Positions 27,259-37,683 of a stretch of 64,000 nt of DNA are shown here, one piece after another. Within the stretch, counting starts at the first letter, position 1, and each line of letters starts with the position of its first letter. The stretch comes from Pseudomonadota bacterium (GTDB taxonomy: Bacteria > Desulfobacterota > Binatia > Binatales > Binataceae). The stretch covers positions 124,001 to 188,000 of the forward strand of contig JAJPHZ010000041.1 in NCBI GenBank assembly GCA_021325025.1. The letters run 5' to 3'. The position numbers were made by a program, and so were the translations under genes. A model generated the notes under the pieces. It was given only the letters and a program-made list of their open reading frames with translations. It had not been told where the DNA came from and did not search any database.

Positions 27259-28547
27259 TGGACGCGCCGCATCAGGCCCCAGAGTACACGCCGGCGCGCG
27301 AGGTGGTCGACTACGAACTGCTGTTCGATTGCGTTCACTGCGGCCTTTGCCTGGAAGCCTGCCCGACCTACATCCTGACGCGCACCGAGATGGATTCGCC
27401 GCGCGGGCGTATCTACCAGATAAAGGCGTTGGCCGAGGGCCGTCTCGACGCCGACCCCGACGTGGTGCGCCATCTGGATTTGTGCCTGGGATGCCGCGGA
27501 TGCGAAACCGCCTGCCCCTCGGGTGTCCGTTACGGCGCGCTGATCGAGCAGGCCCGCGCCTGGGTGGAACGCAACTACCGCCGCACCGTGGCGCAGCGGC
27601 TGCGCCGATGGATCGTCGAGATGCTGTTTCCCTACCCGGCACGGCTTGGAATTGCACTGGCGCCGCTCCGATTGATCGAGCGTGCCGGGTTGAGGCCGAT
27701 GCTGCAGCGTGGGATGCCGCAGGCGATGCGCGAATGGCTGGAGTTGCTGCCGCCGCTGACCGCCGATGGTTACGCAGAAGTTCCAGTCCCGAACAACGCT
27801 GAAAGCAGACACGGCCGCGTAGCAGTGCATCGCGGATGTGTCACGCAGGTGCTGGCCGACTCCGCCAATCGCAACGCCGAAAAACTGCTCGCCGGCACGG
27901 GCTACGCAATCGTGCGGCTGGCGCAAACCGTGTGCTGCGGCGCGCTGGACCTGCACAGCGGCAATCGCAAGCGGGCGCTTGAGTTCGCGCGCGCCAACGT
28001 CCGCGCCATCCGCGACAGCGGCGCCGATTTCGTTGTTTCCACGGCCTCGGGATGCTCAACCGCGATCGCCGAGTACGGCGAGTTGCTCAAGGACGATCCG
28101 GAATTAGGCGCGGCGGCGAAAAAAGTGTCGGCAAAGATCAAAGACCTCAGTTCGCTGCTGGTCGATGCGCAGGCGCAGATTTTTCGCGGCGTGGAATGCA
28201 CGGTCACTTACCACGACGCCTGCCATCTGGTGCACGGACTCGGCATCCGCGAGCAGCCGCGTGCGCTGCTGCGTTCCATCCCAGGCGTCAAGCTGGTGGA
28301 GATGGAATCCTCCGACCTGTGCTGCGGGTCGGCAGGCAGCTACAACCTGACCCATCCTGACGCCGCGCGCGAACTGGCGCGGCGCAAGGCCGATACGATT
28401 ATCGCTACCGGCGCCGACTACGTGGTGCTGGCGAATCCGGGATGCCAGTTTCAAATCGCCGCCGAATTGCGCCGCCGCCGCTCCATCGTCAAGGTCGTGC
28501 ACCTGGCGGATTTCCTCGCCATGGCGGCGTCGGGTTCGCGCAAGTAA
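27258..28547 (+). CDS. glcF: Glycolate oxidase iron-sulfur subunit GlcF-like
   Basis: FDCVHCGLCLEACPTYI and DLCLGCRGCETACPSGV 4Fe-4S motifs; two CCG domains; start overlaps glcE stop (TGATG). Confidence 0.87.
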   Translation: MDAPHQAPEYTPAREVVDYELLFDCVHCGLCLEACPTYILTRTEMDSPRGRIYQIKALAEGRLDADPDVVRHLDLCLGCRGCETACPSGVRYGALIEQARAWVERNYRRTVAQRLRRWIVEMLFPYPARLGIALAPLRLIERAGLRPMLQRGMPQAMREWLELLPPLTADGYAEVPVPNNAESRHGRVAVHRGCVTQVLADSANRNAEKLLAGTGYAIVRLAQTVCCGALDLHSGNRKRALEFARANVRAIRDSGADFVVSTASGCSTAIAEYGELLKDDPELGAAAKKVSAKIKDLSSLLVDAQAQIFRGVECTVTYHDACHLVHGLGIREQPRALLRSIPGVKLVEMESSDLCCGSAGSYNLTHPDAARELARRKADTIIATGADYVVLANPGCQFQIAAELRRRRSIVKVVHLADFLAMAASGSRK

Positions 28548-28605
28548 CGTTGTTAACGTGAAAACTCATTTCAAGGTGTTGCTCGTAGCGCACCTGAACT
28601 CTCAC

Positions 28606-28639
28606 CCACCGGACGATTTCCAGGCAAATCGTTCGGTGG
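28606..28639. other. Long hairpin in convergent intergenic region
   Basis: CCACCGGACGATTT-ccaggc-AAATCGTTCGGTGG, 13 of 14 positions perfectly paired (the other G/T). Confidence 0.75.
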
Positions 28640-28689
28640 CCTCTCCCAGTTCGTGCCTGCGGAAGAGGTCCGCAGGTGCAGGCGAGGCC
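28638..28689. other. Second structured hairpin adjacent to the first
   Basis: Inner stem CCTGCGGA-agagg-TCCGCAGG (28656-28676), outer GGCCTC/GAGGCC. Confidence 0.65.
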
Positions 28690-28793
28690 GAAAAATATGC
28701 CGCCGCCTTTTCTGTCCCCGCTCCCACAATCGGCTGTGGAAGAGGACGACGGTGACTGGCGCACCCGAGCAGCAACAAACGATGTTTCCGGGC

Positions 28794-29177
28794 TCAATTG
28801 CCCGGCGCCTCGTAGAGCGGAAACAACATGTGGCCGATAACCTTGTCGATCTTGCTCTGAGGTACATCCTCGCCGTTCTTGAGCCGGGCGATGAGGTGGT
28901 CGATCTTCACAATCTTCATCTGGCGCAGCGATTCGTGATAGCCGGTGGCCTCGCGCGCCTGGCGCTCCAGCCCTTGCCGGACTGCTTGCAGTTGGGCGAT
29001 TTTGGCCTGCCTGCCCGGCTCCGCCGAAACGGGGCAGGAATCAGGAGCCGGTTGTGCACAAACGAGCCCGTGCGGAATCCACAAGACCCACACACAGAGT
29101 GCAATAAGTGTCGGCAGACGCTTCACACTTTGAAGGGCTCGCAAGAAATCAGGGCCGCTCGAGTGATCTGGCTTCAA
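28794..29177 (-). CDS. Hypothetical exported protein
   Basis: 127 aa with hydrophobic segment LPTLIALCVWVLWIPHGLVCAQPAP; overlaps the upstream ORF by 4 nt. Confidence 0.6.
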   Translation of the reverse strand: MKPDHSSGPDFLRALQSVKRLPTLIALCVWVLWIPHGLVCAQPAPDSCPVSAEPGRQAKIAQLQAVRQGLERQAREATGYHESLRQMKIVKIDHLIARLKNGEDVPQSKIDKVIGHMLFPLYEAPGN

Positions 29178-29548
29178 GCGCCGCCAGCCGTTCGCGGACT
29201 TGCAAAAAAGTCGTCGATGCGCTTGTGAGTTAGAGCTGTCTCATTGCGGACGGCAGCAAAGCCGTCGTCCATCCGCCTTTCGAGTTGGCGCATCTCGCTG
29301 CGCACACCGGCAAGCCCATCCTCCAGCCGCTTTTCAAGTGAACTTATACGCTCATCCACGCGCTTTTCGAGCTGGCGCATCTCGCCGCGCAGACCATCGA
29401 TCTGCCGGTGCAGGCCGTTCACTTCGCCGCGCAGGCCGTTCATTTCGCCGCGTACTGCCACGATCTCGCCTTTGATCTCTTGAAGTTGAGGAGCGATGAG
29501 ATCCTGGAAGGCTTGCTTGATGGTGTCGTATGTCCCCCCCAACGCCAT
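29174..29548 (-). CDS. Coiled-coil hypothetical protein with heptad repeats
   Basis: MALGGTYDTIKQAFQDLIAPQLQEIKGEIVAVRGEMNGLRGEVNGLHRQIDGLRGEMRQLEKRVDERISSLEKRLEDGL. Confidence 0.65.
   Translation of the reverse strand: MALGGTYDTIKQAFQDLIAPQLQEIKGEIVAVRGEMNGLRGEVNGLHRQIDGLRGEMRQLEKRVDERISSLEKRLEDGLAGVRSEMRQLERRMDDGFAAVRNETALTHKRIDDFFASPRTAGGA
29411..29452. repeat. 21-bp tandem duplication inside the coiled-coil ORF
   Basis: CAGGCCGTTCACTTCGCCGCG / CAGGCCGTTCATTTCGCCGCG; one heptad per unit. Confidence 0.85.
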
Positions 29549-29564
29549 GGCGCAAAGCCTAGCA

Positions 29565-29590
29565 TAGCAACCGCTCACCCGCGATTGCTA
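29565..29590 (-). terminator. Hairpin overlapping the gltD stop codon; weak terminator-like
   Basis: Reverse strand TAGCAATCGC-gggtga-GCGGTTGCTA (10-bp stem with one T/G wobble); poor U-tract. Confidence 0.35.
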
Positions 29591-31036
29591 AATCTGCGGA
29601 TTGGTGGGTAGGGCGCTTTCTCCCATCAGGTATTGATCGACGCAGCGCGCGGCTTCGCGGCCTTCCCAAATCGCCCACACTACCAGCGACTGGCCGCGGC
29701 GCGCGTCGCCGGCGGCGAACACGCCGGGCACGCTGCTCATGAAGTTGGCGTCGCATTCGATGTTGCCGCGCTGATCGAGCTTGAGCCCCAGTTGCGCGAT
29801 CACGCTGTCGGGCTCGGGACCGAGAAATCCCAGTGCCAGCAGCACCAGGTCGCATTCCAGCTCGAATTCGCTGCCGGGTATCTCCTCCATCACCTGGCGG
29901 CCGTTGTCGCTCTTCCAGTTGAGCCGCACGCCGTGCAGCTTCTCGACGCGCCCGTGGCGTCCGGAGAAGCGCTTGGTGTTGATGCTCCAGTCGCGGATGA
30001 CGCCCTCCTCGTGCGAGGTCGAGGTGCGCAGGATCATCGGCCAGTTTGGCCACGGCATGTCGGGCGTGCGCGCCGGCGGCGGCTTGGGCAGCAGCTCGAA
30101 CTGATGCACCGAGACGGCGCCCTGGCGATTGGAGGTGCCCAGGCAATCCGAGCCGGTGTCGCCGCCGCCCAGGATCACCACGCGCTTGCCCTTGGCGCTG
30201 ATCATCTGGCCTTCGGGGATGACGTCGCCGGCGTTGATCTTGTTTTGCAGCGGCAGGAACTCCATTGCGAAGTGAATTCCCTCAAGCTCGCGCCCCGGGA
30301 TGGGCAGGTCGCGCGGTTTGGTGGAGCCGATCGTCAGGCAGATCGCGTCGAACTCCGCGCGCAGGCGCTCAGCCGGATAATCCACGCCGACGTGACAATT
30401 GGTTCTGAACTCCACGCCCTCGGCCTTCATCTGCTCCACGCGCCGGTAGACGTTGGACTTCTCCAGCTTGAAGTCGGGAATTCCGTACATCAGCAGGCCG
30501 CCGACGCGGTCGGCGCGTTCGAACACGGTCACGCTGTGGCCGGCGCGCGCCAGTTGCTGTGCACACGCCAGGCCCGACGGTCCCGAGCCGACCACCGCGA
30601 CCTTCTTGCCGGTGCGCTGGCTGGGCACCACTGGTTTCACCCATCCTTCCGCGAAGGCGCGGTCGATGATGTGCTTTTCGATCATCTTGATCGTGACGGG
30701 CTGGCTGTTGATGTTGAGTACGCAGGCCTCTTCGCAGGGCGCCGGGCAAACCCGGCCGGTAAACTCGGGGAAGTTGTTGGTCCGATGCAGCCGCTCGATC
30801 GCGTCGCGGAAGCGGCCGCGATAGACCAGATCGTTCCAGTCGGGAATTATGTTTCCCAGCGGACAACCCTTGTGGCAGAAGGGGATTCCGCAATCCATGC
30901 AGCGGGCGCCCTGGGCCTTGAGTTTCTCCTCGGGCATCGGGGTTTCGTACTCGCGCCAGTCGCGCACGCGTTCCTTGACCGGACGGCGCGGCGGCGTCTC
31001 CCGCTCAAACTCCAAAAATCCTCCGAGCTTACCCAT
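29588..31036 (-). CDS. gltD: Glutamate synthase small subunit
   Basis: 482 aa; [73 protein letters not shown]. Confidence 0.95.
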   Translation of the reverse strand: MGKLGGFLEFERETPPRRPVKERVRDWREYETPMPEEKLKAQGARCMDCGIPFCHKGCPLGNIIPDWNDLVYRGRFRDAIERLHRTNNFPEFTGRVCPAPCEEACVLNINSQPVTIKMIEKHIIDRAFAEGWVKPVVPSQRTGKKVAVVGSGPSGLACAQQLARAGHSVTVFERADRVGGLLMYGIPDFKLEKSNVYRRVEQMKAEGVEFRTNCHVGVDYPAERLRAEFDAICLTIGSTKPRDLPIPGRELEGIHFAMEFLPLQNKINAGDVIPEGQMISAKGKRVVILGGGDTGSDCLGTSNRQGAVSVHQFELLPKPPPARTPDMPWPNWPMILRTSTSHEEGVIRDWSINTKRFSGRHGRVEKLHGVRLNWKSDNGRQVMEEIPGSEFELECDLVLLALGFLGPEPDSVIAQLGLKLDQRGNIECDANFMSSVPGVFAAGDARRGQSLVVWAIWEGREAARCVDQYLMGESALPTNPQI

Positions 31037-31112
31037 TCAACCAGTTTCTCCTGCTGAAGCTATTCCTGCACAGTCTGGCGCGTGTCCCCACGGTCAGGGA
31101 CCGCAGTCAGAT

Positions 31113-34100
31113 TCAGACGGACGCCAGTTTCATCGCCTCGGTGTTGAGATGCTGGCGCTCGAGCACCTTGCGATACTCGGAGGGCAGAACCTTGACGAAC
31201 TTGCCCACATAGGCATCCCAGTTGTCCAGCAGCCGGCGCGCGACCTCGCTCTGCGTGTACTGATAATGGCGCGTGATCAGCGTGTGGACGTGGCGGATTT
31301 CGGCGTCGTCCTTGAATCCGACCAGCTCCACCATGCTGGTGTTGCATCGGGTGGGGAAAGTGCCGTCTTCATCCAGCACGAAGGCGACCCCGCCGCTCAT
31401 CCCGGCCGCGAAATTGCGCCCGGTCTTGCCCAGCACGATCGCCATCCCGCGCGTCATGTATTCGCAGCCATGATCGCCCACGCCCTCGACCACCGCGACG
31501 GCGCCGCTGTTGCGCACCGCAAAGCGCTCGCCCGCCACGCCGCGGAAGAACGCCTCGCCACCGGTGGCGCCGTACAGCGCGACATTGCCGATCAGTATAT
31601 TCTCCTCGGCCTTGAAGGTGGCCTCGCGCGGCGGACGCACCACGATTGTGCCGCCCGACAGCCCCTTGCCGCAGTAGTCGTTAGCGTCGCCTTCCAGATA
31701 AAGGGCCACGCCGCGCGCCAGGAACGCGCCGAAGCTCTGTCCGGCCGAACCCTTGAGATGAATCTGAATGGTGTAGGGCGGCAGCCCTTCCTCGCCCCAT
31801 CGGCGCGACACCTCCGAGGACAGGATTGTCCCCACCGTGCGGTTGATGTTGCGTATCGGCAGATGCACCTCGACCGGCTTTTTGTGCTCCAGCGCCTCCT
31901 TGCACAACTCGACGAGCTGGCGGTCCAGCGCCTTGTCCAGGCCGTGATCCTGCGGCTCGACGCAATGGATTGCGACTTCCGGACCGACGTCGGGTTTATG
32001 CAGCAGCGCGCTGAGATCGATATGGCGCGCCTTCCAATGCGAGACCGCGTCATCGGCGTCCAGGCAATCCACGCGCCCGATCATGTCGTCGAGTTTGCGG
32101 AAACCCAACTGCGCCATGTATTCACGCAGCTCCTGCGCGATGAACATCATGAAATTGACGACGTGCTCGGGCTTGCCTTCGAACTTCTTGCGCAGCACCG
32201 GGTCCTGGGTGGCGATTCCCACCGGGCAGGTGTTGAGATGGCATACGCGCATCATGATACATCCCGACGCCACCAGCGCCGCGGTGGCAAACCCGAACTC
32301 GTCGGCGCCCAGCAGCGCGGCGATTGCCACGTCGCGTCCGGTCTTGAGCTGGCCATCGGTCTCCACGCGAATTCGCCCGCGCAGGTCGTTGAGCACCAGG
32401 GTCTGCTGCGTTTCGGCCAAGCCCAGCTCCCACGGCGCGCCGGCATGCTTGATCGAACTCCACGGCGAGGCGCCCGTGCCGCCGTCATGCCCGCTGATCA
32501 GCACCACGTCGGCCTTGGCCTTGGACACCCCCGCCGCGATTGTGCCGACCCCGACCTCGGCCACCAGCTTGACGCTGATGCGCGCGCGGTCGTTGGAGTT
32601 CTTGAGGTCGTGGATCAATTGCGCGAGGTCTTCGATCGAGTAGATGTCATGATGGGGCGGCGGCGAGATCAGGCCGACGCCGGGAGTCGAATAGCGGATC
32701 TTGGCGATAAACTCGTCCACCTTATGGCCGGGGAGCTGGCCGCCTTCGCCGGGCTTGGCCCCCTGCGCCATCTTGATCTGCAACTCGTCGGCATTGACCA
32801 AGTAGTTGCTGGTCACGCCAAAGCGCCCAGACGCGACCTGCTTGATCGCGCTGCGCCGCCAATCGCCGTTGGGATCGCGCGCGAAGCGGGCCGGGTCCTC
32901 GCCGCCCTCGCCGGTATTGCTCTTGCCGCCCAGCCGGTTCATCGCGATCGCCAGGTTCTCGTGCGCTTCCTTGCTGATCGAGCCGAAGGACATGGCACCG
33001 GTCTTGAAGCGCTTGACGATCTCGCTGGCCGGCTCGACCTCTTCGATCGGCACCGGCGGATGATGCGGATGCGGTTTGAACTTGAGCAGGCCGCGCAGCG
33101 TGGCGCGCCGGGTGGCGATTTCGTCCACCTCGCGCGTGTACTCCTTGAACAGCCGGTAGCTGCCGGCGCGCACCGCATGCTGGAGCTTGGCGATGGTGTT
33201 GGGGTTGTACATGTGGAACTCGCCGCTGCGGCGCCATTGATACTGCCCGCCCAGATCCAGATTGCCGTCGAGCTCGGGCGAGAACTTGAACGCGTATTCG
33301 TGGCGCTTGAGCGCTTCGGCGTGGATCACATCGAGCCCGATACCCTCGACCCGCGACGGTGTCCAGGTGAAGTAGCGGTCGATCACTTCGCGATTAAGGC
33401 CGATCGCTTCGAAGATCTGCGCGCCGCGATAACTTTGCAGCGTCGAGATGCCCATCTTGGAGGCGGTCTTGATCATTCCCTTCGTCACTGCCTTGGCGAA
33501 GTTGTGGATCGCCTCTTCCTCCGTCACCCCCTTCAGGATGCCGTCGCGGATCATCCCGCCCAGCGTCTGATAGGCCAGGTAGGGATAGAACGCTCCCGCG
33601 CCGTAACCCATCAGCAGGCAGAAGTGCATCACCTCGCGCGGCTCGCCCGACTCGACCACCAATCCGGCGCGCGTGCGTGTGCCCTCGCGCACCAGATGGT
33701 GATGGACGGCGGCGGTGGCAAGCAGCGAGGGAATCGCCATGTGCTCGGCGTCCACGCCGCGGTCGGACAGGATGATGATCGTGTAGCCGTCGGCGATTGC
33801 TCGGCTGGCGCTCTCGCACAACTTGTCGAGCGCCGCGCGCAGCCCCGCTTCGCCGTCATCCGGGTTGTACAGCGTCGAGAGCGTGATACTGCGCAGACCG
33901 GGCAGCGCCAGGCGCCTGATCTTCTCCATCTGCTCCTCGAGCAGGATCGGTTCCTTGAGCCGCAATTGGCGGCAATGCAGCGGGCTTTCCTCGAACAGGT
34001 TCTGCTCGCCGCCGATGGTCGTCTCGGCCGACATCACCAGCTCCTCGCGGATTGGATCGACCGGCGGATTGGTGACCTGCGCAAAGAGCTGCTTGAAATA

Positions 34101-35675
34101 GTTGAACAGCAGCGGATGGTGATCCGACAGCACGGCCAGCGGCGCATCGTTGCCCATCGAGCCGACTGCCTCCTGCCCGTTGAGCGCCATCGGCATGATC
34201 AACATCTTGAGTTCCTCGATGGTGTAGCCGAACGCCTGCTGCTGCTCGAGCAGGCTGGCGCCCTCGCCGCCATGACCGTTGCGCGGCTCCCCCGCCGCCG
34301 GCGCGGGCAACTGGTCGAGATCGACCAGGTTGTCCTTGAGCCACTGGCGGTAGGGCTTGCGCGCCGCCATCCCTTCCTTGATTTCCTCGTCGTCCACGAT
34401 GCGGCCCTGCACGGTGTCGACCAGGAACATGCGGCCCGGCTGCAGCCGCCCCTTAAGCGCGACCTCCTGCGGCGGGATGTCGAGCACGCCGGTCTCCGAC
34501 GCCATCACCACCAGCCCGCCCTTGGTGACCAGGTAGCGGGACGGGCGCAGCCCATTGCGATCGAGCACGGCGCCGATTTGACGGCCGTCGGTGAACGCGA
34601 TTGAAGCCGGTCCGTCCCACGGCTCCATCATGCAGGAATGGAATTGGTAGAAGGCGCGCTTGGCGTCGCTCATCGACTCGTGGTTCTGCCACGCCTCGGG
34701 GATCATCATCATGACTGCGTGCGCCAGCGAACGTCCGGTGCGCACCAGCAGCTCCAGCGCGTTGTCGAACATCGCCGAGTCGCTGCCGGTGGGCTGGATG
34801 ATTGGCAGCAGCTTCTTGATGTCGTCGCCGAACAGGGGCGAGCTGAACAGTTTCTCCCGCGCATGCATCCAGTTGATATTGCCGCGCAGCGTGTTGATTT
34901 CGCCGTTGTGGCACAGGAAGCGGTAGGGATGGGCGCGATCCCAGCTCGGAAAGGTGTTGGTGGAAAACCGCTGATGCACCATCGCCAGCCCGCTGGCCAT
35001 CAGCGGATCGAGCAGGTCGGGATAGAACTGCGGAATCTGATGCGAAATTAGCTGGCCCTTGTAGACGATGGTCAGCGCGGACAGGCTGCAGACATAGAAC
35101 AGGTCCTTCTCACTAAGTTCCAGCGCGCGGACCTCGTTTTCGACCCGGCGGCGGATGACATACAGCTTGCGCTCGAACGCGTCGCCGTCCTCGATCTCGG
35201 CGCTGCGCCCGATAAAGATCTGGCGCACCGCAGGCATCGCGCGCCGCGCTATATAACCGCAGGCCGATTCGACGGTTGGCACTTCGCGCCATCCCAGGAA
35301 ATGCTGCCCCTCCTCGCGCACGGCGCGCTCGAAAATCTGCTCGCACAAATCGCGCTCCTCGCTGCGCTGCGGCATGAACACCGATCCCACGGCGTATGCG
35401 CCGCGGGGCGGCAATTCAAATTCCAGCTTGTCAGCCTCGCGGCGGAAGAACGCGTCGGGAATCTGCATCAGGATGCCGGCGCCGTCGCCGGTCAGTGGGT
35501 CGCATCCGCAGGCGCCGCGATGGGTCAGGTTGTCGAGCACCTGCAACCCCATGCGGATGATGTCGTGGGAGGCTTCGCCCTTGATGTTGACCACGAAGCC
35601 GACGCCGCAGGCGTCGTGCTCAAAGCCGGGCTGGTAAAGACCTTGGGGGGCGGGGAGAGTTCTCAGTTGATGCAT
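31113..35675 (-). CDS. gltB: Glutamate synthase large subunit
   Basis: 1520 aa; [15 protein letters not shown] (amidotransferase Cys), [47 protein letters not shown]. Confidence 0.96.
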   Translation of the reverse strand: MHQLRTLPAPQGLYQPGFEHDACGVGFVVNIKGEASHDIIRMGLQVLDNLTHRGACGCDPLTGDGAGILMQIPDAFFRREADKLEFELPPRGAYAVGSVFMPQRSEERDLCEQIFERAVREEGQHFLGWREVPTVESACGYIARRAMPAVRQIFIGRSAEIEDGDAFERKLYVIRRRVENEVRALELSEKDLFYVCSLSALTIVYKGQLISHQIPQFYPDLLDPLMASGLAMVHQRFSTNTFPSWDRAHPYRFLCHNGEINTLRGNINWMHAREKLFSSPLFGDDIKKLLPIIQPTGSDSAMFDNALELLVRTGRSLAHAVMMMIPEAWQNHESMSDAKRAFYQFHSCMMEPWDGPASIAFTDGRQIGAVLDRNGLRPSRYLVTKGGLVVMASETGVLDIPPQEVALKGRLQPGRMFLVDTVQGRIVDDEEIKEGMAARKPYRQWLKDNLVDLDQLPAPAAGEPRNGHGGEGASLLEQQQAFGYTIEELKMLIMPMALNGQEAVGSMGNDAPLAVLSDHHPLLFNYFKQLFAQVTNPPVDPIREELVMSAETTIGGEQNLFEESPLHCRQLRLKEPILLEEQMEKIRRLALPGLRSITLSTLYNPDDGEAGLRAALDKLCESASRAIADGYTIIILSDRGVDAEHMAIPSLLATAAVHHHLVREGTRTRAGLVVESGEPREVMHFCLLMGYGAGAFYPYLAYQTLGGMIRDGILKGVTEEEAIHNFAKAVTKGMIKTASKMGISTLQSYRGAQIFEAIGLNREVIDRYFTWTPSRVEGIGLDVIHAEALKRHEYAFKFSPELDGNLDLGGQYQWRRSGEFHMYNPNTIAKLQHAVRAGSYRLFKEYTREVDEIATRRATLRGLLKFKPHPHHPPVPIEEVEPASEIVKRFKTGAMSFGSISKEAHENLAIAMNRLGGKSNTGEGGEDPARFARDPNGDWRRSAIKQVASGRFGVTSNYLVNADELQIKMAQGAKPGEGGQLPGHKVDEFIAKIRYSTPGVGLISPPPHHDIYSIEDLAQLIHDLKNSNDRARISVKLVAEVGVGTIAAGVSKAKADVVLISGHDGGTGASPWSSIKHAGAPWELGLAETQQTLVLNDLRGRIRVETDGQLKTGRDVAIAALLGADEFGFATAALVASGCIMMRVCHLNTCPVGIATQDPVLRKKFEGKPEHVVNFMMFIAQELREYMAQLGFRKLDDMIGRVDCLDADDAVSHWKARHIDLSALLHKPDVGPEVAIHCVEPQDHGLDKALDRQLVELCKEALEHKKPVEVHLPIRNINRTVGTILSSEVSRRWGEEGLPPYTIQIHLKGSAGQSFGAFLARGVALYLEGDANDYCGKGLSGGTIVVRPPREATFKAEENILIGNVALYGATGGEAFFRGVAGERFAVRNSGAVAVVEGVGDHGCEYMTRGMAIVLGKTGRNFAAGMSGGVAFVLDEDGTFPTRCNTSMVELVGFKDDAEIRHVHTLITRHYQYTQSEVARRLLDNWDAYVGKFVKVLPSEYRKVLERQHLNTEAMKLASV

Positions 35676-35677
35676 CT

Positions 35678-36241
35678 TTACGCTCGCTTCGTATGGGATA
35701 CTCCTGACTTGGCGCCGTTATGACGCAGGCGCCGCCCGGCGGCCTCTCCACCCTCCTCTTCCTCCTCTGCCTCGGGCAGCGCGATCGTCACGCGTTCGGT
35801 ATGGGTCGACAGCACCACCATCGTCTCGGTGCGCGACACGCCTTCGATAAAGCGAATCGTGCTGATCAGGCTTTCCAGTGACGCGGTATTGTTGGTCTTG
35901 ACCTTGAGCAACAGGGTGTGCTCGCCGGTCACGTGATGGCATTCCAGCACGTCATCCATGTCGGCCACCGCGCGCTCGAACTCGCCGATCATCTTGGGAT
36001 GGCTGATCGACACGCCGATAAAGGCGGTGACGTCCTTGCCCAGCCGGCGGGCGTCCAAAGTGGCGTGATAACCGGTGATAATACCGCTGTCTTCAAGCTT
36101 CTTGACCCGCTCCACCACCGAGGGGGCGGACAAGCCGACCTGTTCGCCCAACTTGGCCAGCGGGGTCTTACAATGTTCCTGGAGCATGGACAGGATCTGG
36201 AAATCGATCGCATCCAGCTCGGGGGTGGTGCCTAATTTCAT
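35678..36241 (-). CDS. Lrp/AsnC family transcriptional regulator
   Basis: [58 protein letters not shown]; 2 nt from gltB. Confidence 0.92.
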   Translation of the reverse strand: MKLGTTPELDAIDFQILSMLQEHCKTPLAKLGEQVGLSAPSVVERVKKLEDSGIITGYHATLDARRLGKDVTAFIGVSISHPKMIGEFERAVADMDDVLECHHVTGEHTLLLKVKTNNTASLESLISTIRFIEGVSRTETMVVLSTHTERVTIALPEAEEEEEGGEAAGRRLRHNGAKSGVSHTKRA

Positions 36242-36315
36242 AAGCCAAAAACCTGTCGGTGCCGTAAAAACAACCAAACTCCGGCACTCCAGTCAAGGTT
36301 TGTTAGGCCATTAAT

Positions 36316-36336
36316 GCGATTTTTCGAAAAAATCGC
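36316..36336. promoter_or_regulatory. AT-rich palindrome upstream of lrp (operator candidate)
   Basis: GCGATTTTT-CGA-AAAAATCGC; candidate -35 TTGACT (rc of 36291-36296) lies between it and the lrp start; -10 weak. Confidence 0.4.
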
Positions 36337-36521
36337 GGGTCAGCAGGATCGTCGACGGGCAGGTTGAGACTCCGGACCTATTACAGCGCATAGGCGCCAG
36401 GCCACAAGCGTTATCGAAATATGCGACGCGTGCCCGTGCCTTCGGTGGAGGCGTCAGCGAAAAAGCACTCGTGCGCCGGGTTCCTCGAACACGGAATTCA
36501 GAACAAGCGCTGCTGTTTCAT

Positions 36522-37304
36522 TCAGACGTCATTGGCCCGCCGCCGCTTGGTCTTCGACGAAGGCCTGCCGGAATTCCCCCTGCTTGGCTGGTTTGAGTTG
36601 CCCTGGCTTCCAAAGCCGCAGTTGAGCCCGGCGCGGCTTGCGATGTTGGCTCGGCTCAGGAGCGCGAAAGCCTCGTCAGGCGCCGCGACCGCGTAGGAAG
36701 TGGTGTGCGACGCCGAGAACCCGTATTCTTGTACCGCATCTTCGATCGCCTTGGGTTCGGCGCCGATGAAGAAGAACTGCCAGCCCTCTTTTTTGCGTTC
36801 TTCGATCATTTGGAAAATCTGCCTGCGGCCTTTTTCGCCGCAAAATTCCACGCTCGCGTTCTCCAGGCCATCGGTGATGACCGAAACCAGGATGCATTTG
36901 GGTTTAACGCTGAGCTTTGAGACCTGTTCTGAGGTTGCCGCCACTGCCCTGCCAATGGCGTCAAGCAGTGCCGTACTCCCTCTGGGCTGATAGTTTGCAG
37001 CGGTGCGATGTTCGACGATGTCGATCGGAGCGGCATCGTATAGCACCTCGTACTCATCGTCGAATTGGACCAGGGTAAACAGAGCTTTGCCCGCCGAGCG
37101 CTGTTCGTCGAGGTAGGCGTTGAACCCCTCGATGGTCTTGTTCTTCACCTGCTGCATCGAGCCGGAGCGGTCCAGAATCACGGTGATAAAGTCGAAGCGG
37201 TCCGATTCAAGCGCGCCGTTGCTCTCATGCTCCTGAAGGGTGCGCCTGCAATTCCTGCAATGAAACGGATCGGCGAGGCTCTTGACGAATTCCTTACATT
37301 CCAT
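36522..37304 (-). CDS. VWA domain-containing protein
   Basis: 260 aa; FDFITVILDRSGSMQQVKNKTIEGFNAYLDEQR (MIDAS DxSxS), RGSTALLDAIGRA, ILVSVITDGLENAS; N-terminal CHCRNC-like cysteines. Confidence 0.8.
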   Translation of the reverse strand: MECKEFVKSLADPFHCRNCRRTLQEHESNGALESDRFDFITVILDRSGSMQQVKNKTIEGFNAYLDEQRSAGKALFTLVQFDDEYEVLYDAAPIDIVEHRTAANYQPRGSTALLDAIGRAVAATSEQVSKLSVKPKCILVSVITDGLENASVEFCGEKGRRQIFQMIEERKKEGWQFFFIGAEPKAIEDAVQEYGFSASHTTSYAVAAPDEAFALLSRANIASRAGLNCGFGSQGNSNQPSRGNSGRPSSKTKRRRANDV

Positions 37305-37388
37305 CTTCCGCCTCCTTAGTTGCCCGCGTTTGGCTATTGTGCGTTCGTTAGACCGACGAAAACGAGCCTATCCGGATTACAGTCCGGT

Positions 37389-37417
37389 ATAATATAATTG
37401 ACGTAAAGGTAATTCAA
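37389..37417 (-). promoter_or_regulatory. Sigma70-type promoter for the VWA gene
   Basis: Reverse strand TTGAAT-17 nt-TATTAT; SD GGAGG immediately before ATG at 37304. Confidence 0.6.
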
Positions 37418-37683
37418 ATCCTTAAAGCTTAGAATTCTCATACTTTTGTCCGCCAGTTTTCGCACAGCGTGTTCTGCTCTTCGCAGCGGCAAACTGCGTT
37501 TAACCTTGGGCAGTTCGTGTCTGAGTCTGCAATCCCACTTGCGGCGGAGGGCGGCGCGCGATCTGCTATCGTCCGCAATCGGCGACCTGGCCGCAATTGT
37601 TCTGTTCGAGTTCCCGCTGGCAGCCGAGCGCACGCCCACGTCGCGGACAGCGGCTTTTCCACCCTGACGGTGAGCGCCGCCGG

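Noticed and set aside
30849-34604. 1251-aa + strand ORF opposite gltB
   Set aside because: Antisense ORF of a high-GC conserved gene; His/Asp/Arg-rich with no recognisable domain; gltB on the other strand is unambiguous.
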